DNA from: Flectonema sp. DT1601 | Lineage: Eukaryota > Euglenozoa > Diplonemea > Diplonemida > Diplonemidae | Assembly: GCA_964019425.1 (NCBI GenBank) | Contig: OZ025817.1 | Coordinates: forward strand, 372,001-436,000 | DNA: 64,000 bases | Direction: 5' to 3' | Shown here: piece by piece, positions 52,266-60,700 of the stretch | How the letters are laid out: each line of letters opens with the position of its first letter | How positions within the stretch are numbered: the stretch's first letter is position 1 | The notes under the pieces: generated by a model | What the model saw: the letters and a program-made list of their open reading frames with translations, nothing else | What the model was told of the DNA's origin: nothing | Databases searched by the model: none | Made by a program: the position numbers and the translations under genes

Positions 52266-52967
52266 TTATGCTTTTCGTATCAACGTCGATCGATAGCCTG
52301 CAAACGGAACTTCTGGAGGAACGCCCACTGCCTTAGCGTATGACTTCTCGTCAAGAGTATACTCCCACGAGGAGTAAAACTTCTTAACTGTGGCCGGGTC
52401 GACATGGTGGGGTGGACCTCCTTCGATGTGCAACTGGCTCGGGTCATCGCTGTCACCAGTAAATGCTGAGTTTCTTACTACCCCTTCGAAGAACATTTGA
52501 CAAGTTGGTTTAGCCACCCTATTTATGATGTCGGAGTATTTCTGTCTCATATCTGAGGTCAGAGCTACCATTGAAGCTCTATCATAAATAAGATCGAACT
52601 CGTTGTCAGCAACGTCTGTCATCAGTTTGAAGAAGTCTCCCTCGAGAACTGTAATTCTCTTCTGGGCGTCGATATCGTCCTTAAGAATGTCAACTATTCT
52701 CTTCTTCAACTCTTCCAGTGCTTTATCACTTCCCTCAACTGCTGTGACTTCCATTCCCATACCCGCAAACACTGGCACTGCTGCTGTGTCTCCGCAAAGT
52801 GGGATCAGCACCTTCATACCCGCAGCCTCACTTTCTGTTACTCCGCAGAACTTTAGGTTGTCTGCGAATGGCCACGCCTCGTCTTCTGGAACCTTCCATC
52901 CCGTGAATCCAACCTTCCAGGTCGTATCGTTCCACCACATTAAACTTCCCTTCGTTTCTGATGACAT
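52266..52967 (-). CDS. Thiopurine/thiol-type S-methyltransferase (TPMT family)
   Basis: The 233-aa protein starts at ATG 52,967 (MSSETKGSL). An upstream in-frame start at 53,009 lies on the far side of an acceptor (TTTCATTGGTTCAG, ending at 52,986) and is probably unused. The family signature is clear: an early WKVGFTGWKVPED region, the SAM-binding motif I VLIPLCGDTAAVPVFAGMG followed by VTAVEGSDKALEEL, then LEGDFFKL and FDLIYDRASMVAL. Length is normal for TPMT-like enzymes. They methylate thiol, selenol or halide substrates using S-adenosylmethionine in the cytosol; the native substrate here cannot be named. Confidence 0.9.
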   Translation of the reverse strand: MSSETKGSLMWWNDTTWKVGFTGWKVPEDEAWPFADNLKFCGVTESEAAGMKVLIPLCGDTAAVPVFAGMGMEVTAVEGSDKALEELKKRIVDILKDDIDAQKRITVLEGDFFKLMTDVADNEFDLIYDRASMVALTSDMRQKYSDIINRVAKPTCQMFFEGVVRNSAFTGDSDDPSQLHIEGGPPHHVDPATVKKFYSSWEYTLDEKSYAKAVGVPPEVPFAGYRSTLIRKA

Positions 52968-54854
52968 GTTTGAGTTTTCTGGGATCTGAACCAATGAAAT
53001 GATTTCCAACTACCGATCGAGTTACTTCATTATCACAGAAGTTTCCTCACCTCAAATCCAACACTACTGCGTGTCGTGTCGTGAATTAGAGTACTACTTA
53101 GGATGTCAAGGTAATAATACTACAGCCTGCAATATTATAATAGGCGACCTATTTTGTGATGTATTTGGAGCAAAAATATCATTAAATTTATCTTCTGATA
53201 TCTTTACGAAAGAAGGAAGAGCGCAAATGTAATTACCTACTTAGGACTATAAGAAAACAGGAAGGGTAACGGTTGGAGGGATGGGTGCGTGAAATGCAAT
53301 CCAGGGATGACGCTTCAGTTTGTTTATAGTAATTCCCTCAGAAGCTTCGAAAAGCATTCAAAGGGAGGAATGGAAATAGCAGACGGTTTCCGTTTGCTAT
53401 TACTGACAAACAAACACTTTACAACTCACATGTGTAGCGAGTTGACAAATAGTTTGTTTTTTTATAACGAAGTCGTAAATCATAAGCGTGCTTCCTGGCA
53501 AATAAAAGACAAGAACAGGATGGGAAGGGGGGGTGGGAAAAGACGAATAAAACTGCAGCAAGTGTGGACAGACATAAAATAATCCACTCCTCTCTCCTCC
53601 TCTCCCTCACCCCCCCCCCCCAATCCCAATGCAGATGGTTTTAAGACACCAATGCTAAAATGTGGCTTGTGGCTTTCTCAGAACGTGATTTGAGAATCTC
53701 CCGTAGATGAGTTGCCATTTCAGGTTACGTGACGTGACGTTCAACGCGACAGTTCGTTAAATCCCTCGAACTTGAACATCAACACGAAAGGAACAACAAA
53801 AAAAACAAACCTGGGCACTGGAAATTAGAATTCCGTGTAATATAAAAAAAAAAAAAATAAACAAAATAATAAAATAAAAAAAAAAAAAAGCAAAAAAAAA
53901 TAAATAAGAAATAAAATATTTCAGTATTACCATATTTGGGTACGGGAGGGAGGGTCTTCAACTTATGTGTTCTAACTTCGGATATCGAACAGGGTTTGCA
54001 TTCATGTGAAGTGCAGTAACTGGTGGCTGGTTCTTATGACAGAAACAGATGGATTGGCAACGTTCGCTCTTTAAAAAGATTGAAAAGAATGGGAATTATT
54101 TATTTACTTTTTTTATTTTTTTTTTTATTTTTAAAAATCGAATAATTCAATAGTTGGAAAGGAAAGATATCATTTGATTTTCCCACCGCTGATGCGTTTC
54201 TGTTGGAAAAAAAAAAAAAAAAAAAACTAATCACCTTCAACTCAGTTAGCAAATGTTTCCCACATCAGAAGTAAGCACTTTCTTGTTTTGCTTCGTAACG
54301 TTCAGCGCTCTGATCCCACCGATGTGGGATATTAATATAATCGACCGTAAGATCCTTATTGAGCTCGACTGACAAAGGAAAGAACAAGTGCAATGCTGAC
54401 TTTAGCATTTCTTCTTTTTGCAGATAAAAGAGATGACGTCATTTTATATTTCATCAGATTAGTTAAAAATAATAATCTAAAATAGCATCAGTTGGCCTTT
54501 CGGGATCCAACTTCTGAAACCTCCCGAAAAACGGCTAAATTCCTGAACAGAAAAAACAGAACTAGGGTAAGCATGCCGCATTAAAATAACAACTTTTTGA
54601 TAATTACGGCTCTGAGTTAGATGTGTGAAAATGTGTTCGATGTACCCCCTCGGTCCAAATTTCGTAAGTTTCCCACATGGGACGACCAGTCACAATATGC
54701 ACGTGTGTGTCACCGAGAGGATACTTTCACGCGTCAGAGGGCCACGAGAATGGCTGACGACGCAGACGTGGTAGTGAATAATAATTATTTTTCAATGAAG
54801 TCCAGTTTAAGGACAAAAGTTTAATAAAAATAAGTTACAAATAAATAGACCGTA
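52968..54854. other. 1.9-kb spacer
   Basis: AT-rich and gene-free as far as I can see, with a C-run near 53,610-53,620, A-runs at about 53,843-53,890 and 54,209-54,226, and a T-run near 54,109-54,130. Confidence 0.4.
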
Positions 54855-57506
54855 TCACGTGTCTGTTTCGAAAACGTATTGAGAGGACACTTGCGGAGTG
54901 AGGTACGACAAGTTGTCGAGATCGTAATCTTCAGAAACGGTGCTTTGTGGGCGACGGACACTTGAGAAAGTCGCAAAGTTGTGATCCTCACCATCCTCGC
55001 CATCAGAATGCGGAGGGTCAGAGAGAGCTGGTGTTTCATTATACGTTGTGAAATACTTGGTGTTTTTGCCTTTATTATTTGGAATAAAGTCCGGCACGAT
55101 TTTCCGTTTTTCACAAGCAATCCAATCAAATGATGAGAACCAACAATGTGTCTTGATTCGAATTACATTCGACAATCTCTTTGTAGGATCTTTCATAAGA
55201 AGTAAACAGCATAAGTCTGTTGCATCTTCTGATAGTTTTGGATGATCAGGGAACTCACCCGGCTGTATTATCCGACCATATAATATTTGAGAGATTGTTG
55301 CTTTGGTGTCAATGGAACCGTCTGACTTGGATACCCAATAGGGATAACACCCAGTGAGCATTAAAAATAAAACAATACCAAGTGACCACCAATCTACTTC
55401 ATATCCGTATCCACGCTTTGCGAGAATCTCTGGTGCCATATATGGAACAGTTCCGCACTGAGCGATACTTGTCATCGCTGCGTCAACGGTTTTCGCAAAT
55501 CCAAAGTCTGTTAAAACAACGTGCCCTTCGGAGTCAAGTACAAGGTTCTCAAGTTTCAAGTCTCTGTGTAATATGTTCTTACTGTGCAGATGATTAATAG
55601 CCAGGGTAACTTGAGCAAAGTATAACCTCGCTCGATTTTCAGAAAAATAACTCGTCTTCCCTTGTCTAGTCATATGAAACCAAAGTTCTCCTCCTGACAA
55701 GAAATCAAATAATAACAACAGCCGACCTCTGGTTTGAAATGCCGCGTGTAAATTTACGATGTAAGGGTGCGTCACGTTCATGAGAATGCTCTTCTCGCGG
55801 TGCAGGTTTCCGACTTGTTTTTCTTTGACAAGGGCGGCTTTTTGAAGAATCTTGCAAGCGAAGATCCTCCCGCTTGTCTTCTCGCGGACCTTGCAGACAC
55901 ATCCGAAGCTTCCCTTTCCCAGAATAGCGAGAAAGTCGAAATGCTCTGGGTTGCAATTCGCGTTTTCTGCATCAGGTCGGAAGGGATCCCCACGATTCTC
56001 GAGCTTCAAAGAGTCAGATAACGCAGAAGCCTTTACCGCTGGCACTAGAACTCCGTGTCCAAGTTTACAAGTAAAAAATGAATGACCTGAAACAGTACCA
56101 CCGTGTCCACCATCTACCGGGTGGGACAGTTCAACGCCGACCCACATACCCGAGCCTTTCCAGGTTAAAGGAGTACCTTCAACCGTACCGAGCCAGAGGC
56201 AGATCCCCGTGTAGGACGTTTCTGGAGTCAAGCTGACCCTCAGCTGTTGGCCAATAAGAAAAGGTCTTACAAAACTGAAGCGATTCGCAGCTCTTTTAAG
56301 ACGAATGACCCAGAGTTCCTTTTGGTTGTCACCGTCTGCATGAAACTGTAGCGGCTTTGCCAGGAATGCGAGACTTTGAAGAGAGAAAGAGAAATTGACA
56401 TCTAATTCATCAACAACTTCACACTCGCTGAGGTCAACTATTCCAATGTGCTTTTCACCAGGTCCGCGAGAGTAGAATAAATATTGACCTTTCAGTTCAA
56501 GCCATCGTTTCTTACGCTGCGGATCATCGATGACTGTGTGCTGTAATTCAACTTCGGGAGGTTCTAACGAAGGCCGTTGAGACTTGTGATTTAAATCATG
56601 ATTACGAGTACGAACTAACCTCTGTTGGTAATACTGAACTGGTGCTTTCTGACTAGCAGGTTGTTGAGGTTCAGATGGTTCCAACCTTCCGTGATTAACA
56701 GCGTGACAACTTATATGGGATCTGGCCTTCCCCCATCTTCTAGTTGCGATGTTTGGAAATTGTGGTGGTGGCTGCTCAACAGAAACTTTCTTCTTACTTA
56801 AACCTGATGACGGAGATGGTTTTACTTGAATTAACCATCCACTATGATCAATTGGTATTACATTCTTAAAAGAATCATGAAGTGGTGGATTGTCTTGAAA
56901 TGTTGATTCGTTCTTTTTCCCTTTCGCTTGACTCGCTGATTGGCTTGCCTTCAGCGATTGAGAAGTTTCAGAGAGTGTTTCTTTAAAAATGTCAGCCATT
57001 GTAGCTAATGTAGACTTCCATGCCTTACTGACAGTTTGCGTGCAGAAGTCGGGGCCGAGAACTTCGCAAACAGCTTCGTGTAGACAAATAATAAAAGTAT
57101 CAACTTGACAACTGGTTACATCCATGTGAGCGTGATACGCTCCCAAGTGACGAACTACTTCAGGTCTGTCTAACAGACTTTCGAGTACTGTTGGAAAAAG
57201 ACGTTTCTGAAGCATCATATCGCTGTGGCTGAAAAGTTGTCTCGCCTTGGCATCCTTCGCAAACAATCTGCCGTACAACTCATCACTTACTTCTGTTAAT
57301 CCTCTCTTCTGTAGGATCGACCATGAATTTCTAATTTCTGACTTGTAAACCGATTCAGCTAAAGACGGCCACTCATCTCCTCCTCCACTTTCACCCGCAC
57401 TGTTACTCCCAAATGAGAAATTCGACGAAGACGCGGCATCGAGCTGCTTTGTACTCTTACTGGATCTCCTTCTTTCGTGTTGCTGCTTGTTTTGCTTACC
57501 ACCCAT
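54855..57506 (-). CDS. Globin - PH - CAP-Gly - AGC protein kinase fusion
   Basis: The 883-aa protein starts at ATG 57,506 (MGGKQNKQ, a plausible myristoylation site), 11 nt after an acceptor (TATTTTCCCTTTCAAG). Domains in order: a globin-like domain (residues 52-178) with SWSILQKRG, ELYGRLFAKDAKARQLF and LGAYHAHMDV, where His125 aligns with the proximal haem ligand; a disordered linker; a PH domain (322-408; KKRWLELKGQYLFY); a CAP-Gly domain (about 415-495; GSGMWVGVEL, then GTVSGHSFFTC); and an AGC kinase (523-790) with GKGSFGCV, FACKIL, HRDLKLEN, DFGFAKT and APEI. The AGC C-tail has a hydrophobic-motif-like FATFS at 844-848. All kinase residues are intact. CAP-Gly binds tubulin EExY tails or EB-type partners and PH binds lipids, so a haem-sensing kinase on membrane-associated microtubules is my inference. 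I know of no such fusion. Confidence 0.9.
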   Translation of the reverse strand: MGGKQNKQQHERRRSSKSTKQLDAASSSNFSFGSNSAGESGGGDEWPSLAESVYKSEIRNSWSILQKRGLTEVSDELYGRLFAKDAKARQLFSHSDMMLQKRLFPTVLESLLDRPEVVRHLGAYHAHMDVTSCQVDTFIICLHEAVCEVLGPDFCTQTVSKAWKSTLATMADIFKETLSETSQSLKASQSASQAKGKKNESTFQDNPPLHDSFKNVIPIDHSGWLIQVKPSPSSGLSKKKVSVEQPPPQFPNIATRRWGKARSHISCHAVNHGRLEPSEPQQPASQKAPVQYYQQRLVRTRNHDLNHKSQRPSLEPPEVELQHTVIDDPQRKKRWLELKGQYLFYSRGPGEKHIGIVDLSECEVVDELDVNFSFSLQSLAFLAKPLQFHADGDNQKELWVIRLKRAANRFSFVRPFLIGQQLRVSLTPETSYTGICLWLGTVEGTPLTWKGSGMWVGVELSHPVDGGHGGTVSGHSFFTCKLGHGVLVPAVKASALSDSLKLENRGDPFRPDAENANCNPEHFDFLAILGKGSFGCVCKVREKTSGRIFACKILQKAALVKEKQVGNLHREKSILMNVTHPYIVNLHAAFQTRGRLLLLFDFLSGGELWFHMTRQGKTSYFSENRARLYFAQVTLAINHLHSKNILHRDLKLENLVLDSEGHVVLTDFGFAKTVDAAMTSIAQCGTVPYMAPEILAKRGYGYEVDWWSLGIVLFLMLTGCYPYWVSKSDGSIDTKATISQILYGRIIQPGEFPDHPKLSEDATDLCCLLLMKDPTKRLSNVIRIKTHCWFSSFDWIACEKRKIVPDFIPNNKGKNTKYFTTYNETPALSDPPHSDGEDGEDHNFATFSSVRRPQSTVSEDYDLDNLSYLTPQVSSQYVFETDT

Positions 57507-57793
57507 ACGATTAAGCACTTGAAAGGGAAAATATAAATAAACAGTAATGAGCACAGAGTAATTATTGAAAAAACACTCTAAAATCTGACTCTCATCCCAC
57601 TAATAATTCCGCACCTCGCATGAGATGTATCGATGTGTGTACTTCACTGGTGAGTAATAGTTTGTTAAGTAATGTTATCAAAATAAGTTTTGGTACTAAA
57701 GATTAATTAATAAAATGTGTAAATACAAATCCAACGAGAGGAATAACTGTCAGAGCACAACAACGAATAGCAACAAAAATATAAATATCCTAC

Positions 57794-60700
57794 TCATCCC
57801 TCCCAGGGGTCTACATTCTGATCCGCATCTAAATTAGGTCCAGCACACTTTCTCAAATCCCTCGCACGGAGTACACTTTTTGATAATTTATATGGATGTA
57901 CAGAAGTCTCTGTATTTCGATAAGGACTGCAGGAAGGAGAGTGCAGCGCTTCTCGGTATCGAAGGTCCATCGCTTTTCGCATTTCACCAGCTCGTGAGAT
58001 GACGACGTCTCTAGATGACAGACGAGAGATACGACTCTTTTTTGATTGAGTCTGTTGACTAGGAAATTCCAAAGAGGCGTCACCGAGAAACGAACAGCCG
58101 GAAACGACACCGTGAAGATGTGGAGTTTCCAACTCTGAGTATTGTTCTTTAGCGAGTCTCTGGACCTGTTGACATACCCACAGCGGGATATCTTTACGAT
58201 TTCCTGGTGGTGAACATTGTATCGCTGTTGGTTTCCCAATGTACTGAACTAAATCATCTGACTGAGTTGGAACTGTTATTTCTATTCGATCTCCACCTTC
58301 GTCTTCACAGATATCGAACTTCTCCAAGTCACTCGAAACTCGATTCTTCATCGAGCAACGAGGATCAACAACAGGGACGGTTTGCGTTGATGCAGAAGTT
58401 ACTTCAGCAGCTGATGGTAAATATGTTCGAAGGGTAGCAGACATTCTTGAAGACCCACGACATCTTGAAAGTGAAAGGCCTCCAATCCCACCAGTGCCAG
58501 GGAGACCTCTCGTTGAACGTCGATGTTCAGTCGGAGATAGTAATCCAACAAAAGGGTTTTGATTGACCTGCTCACACTCTTGCATTGCTTGAATCTTTCC
58601 ATTCAGTGTCACAGCTATACTCTCAGAGTGTGCCAGAGCTGAGCGCAAGTTTGAAATTTCAACGTCCGCCTGCAGCAATGCTGCAGCATGTGGAGACTTA
58701 TGCTTCCCAGGGAGTTCCGCTAAATGCCCATACGGTTGCGACATTGTACTCGCGTGTCTTGTCTTCCTGTCAGAACATTGAGTTTCCGCATCAATAAGAG
58801 TGGCGATGGTTCTCTCTTGAGAAGTGACGGGTGAATAATTTTCATTCCAACTAATCGCAGAACTTGTTGTGGATTTGCTCGCCATCTCCGCTACCAGCGC
58901 CAACTCTGAAAGAAACAAATCCTTTAAAGTAGTTCGATAATTTGATTCATCCTTCGCAATTTGTTCCAACTTTAAGCTCAACTCACCAGATGTCAGGATT
59001 TTGCTTTCTGGTAGGCGCGTAGTTTGTACTTCACGGGAACGGCAGGTAACGAGACCAGCAGTCGTGGTAGCTATCGTAGCAAAACGTTTCTTATTGGAAT
59101 TACGATCCGTCTGCACAGCTGTTCGACTTCTGATATCCCGTACCTGTTCTATGAATGAACAAAGAGATCCTACTACTGACATATTTATTGCTGAGCATGT
59201 GAGTGGTTTCTGTGTTGTGTCTGTTGCATAGGAAAGTGTGCTGAACTGTTTGTGAGTACTGACGGACACCAGAGCACTGTCTCGCTCTTGTTGAGTAACG
59301 TTACGATATGATACCGTGTAGGGAGTGTCAATTGTTGATATCGATGTTGTTTCTGACGACAGTACTTCGAGCTGGTCAGCCCAGAGGCATGTGAGGAGGT
59401 CGGGACTCATTTTTTTGTCATCTCCCGAAAGGAACTTAATAAGCAATTCCATTGCAACTCTCATTGCTCTGTGACATTGTGACATCGTTACCTGAATCTT
59501 CTTTTGCTGCTCTGCTAATTCTCTCCTCGCTGCCGCTCTTCTTTCGCGCTCAGCAGCAATGCGATCTTCCTCTCGTTTTCGTTTTAATTTCTCTTGTCTG
59601 AGAGCCATCTTTTCGGACATCTCCTTTCGAACATTTTCGTCTTGTGCAATTCTTGCCAGTCGGGCGTGTTCACTTGTCTGTGCAGCTTCTGCGGACACAA
59701 TTTGAGATCTCAGATTGGCTTCTTCTGCAAGACGTTGTTGTTGCAGTCCGAGATAGTAAGCTTTCCTTGCTTCTGATGCTTCTGTTACGAGACAGTCTTG
59801 TTGGTGTTTGTGTGATGTGGTGCTGCGTGGTGATTCCTTCGATTGAGGTTTAGTTTGAAGACCACTTGAACTACCTCCGAGATCCTTATCGTTCTCCCGT
59901 CTCCTTTCGGGAACATTTGAGGAAATAGTTTTCGGAGGACTAACTGAAGTTATTCCTCGATAATTATGTCTTTTCTTCTTTGTCGTACCTTTAATAGGAG
60001 AGCCATCAATAGTCATGTATCCCCACTTCATCACACCACCAACTTTATTGCGAATCCAATCGAAGTCTTCGATGCTGCAGCTCAACAGCAGCCGCGTCAA
60101 ATCCAAGAATGAAATCGTTTGATCAAATGATCGCAGCAGTGGGATGCTCGGCTTCACTTTTAGGGCCAGCAAGAAACACAAAATCGTTAAACAATTCGCC
60201 TTTTTCGTCATTCCTGGTTCCGGTCCCAGTGACAGTTCGAAAGCCAGCCTCGCCTTGCGGTAGTCGTTCAGTGAGAATGGGAGATTTGCAATTCTTGCCG
60301 TCTCTTTTGTTTCTTTTTCTAGTAATTTCTCTTCCTTTGGTACCACTACTGAGCTTATCCATCGATTCATTGCTTCTGCTTGGTTGTAAAACGGCGCGAG
60401 AAGTTGTTTACGAACCTGCTCTGTTGCAGCATCTCGGATTCGCAACCCACCCACTGCGGCATTCTCGAAAACTGTATTTCCAACAGTGTAGGGATTGGGG
60501 ACTTGTGATCCTTTGTCTTCAATGAAGACTTCTTCTGACAGAACTAATTCGGAAAGTCCTTTTGTAGACCGACGAGATGAGTTGAGGACTACTTCTAGAT
60601 TTTGAAGTTCCTGTTGGAGAGAAGTCTGTTGAGTGTGATCAGAGAATGGTGATAAGGTTTTAACAGATGTTGAGTACGCGAAGAAGATTGCCAAGTTAAC

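Noticed and set aside
52968-53009. Upstream start for the TPMT-like protein
   Set aside because: The acceptor ending at 52,986 lies between the two starts and the extra residues match nothing in the family.
57507-57554. Hydrophobic 16-residue N-terminal extension of the globin kinase
   Set aside because: It is the translation of an intergenic pyrimidine tract and acceptor, not a signal peptide.
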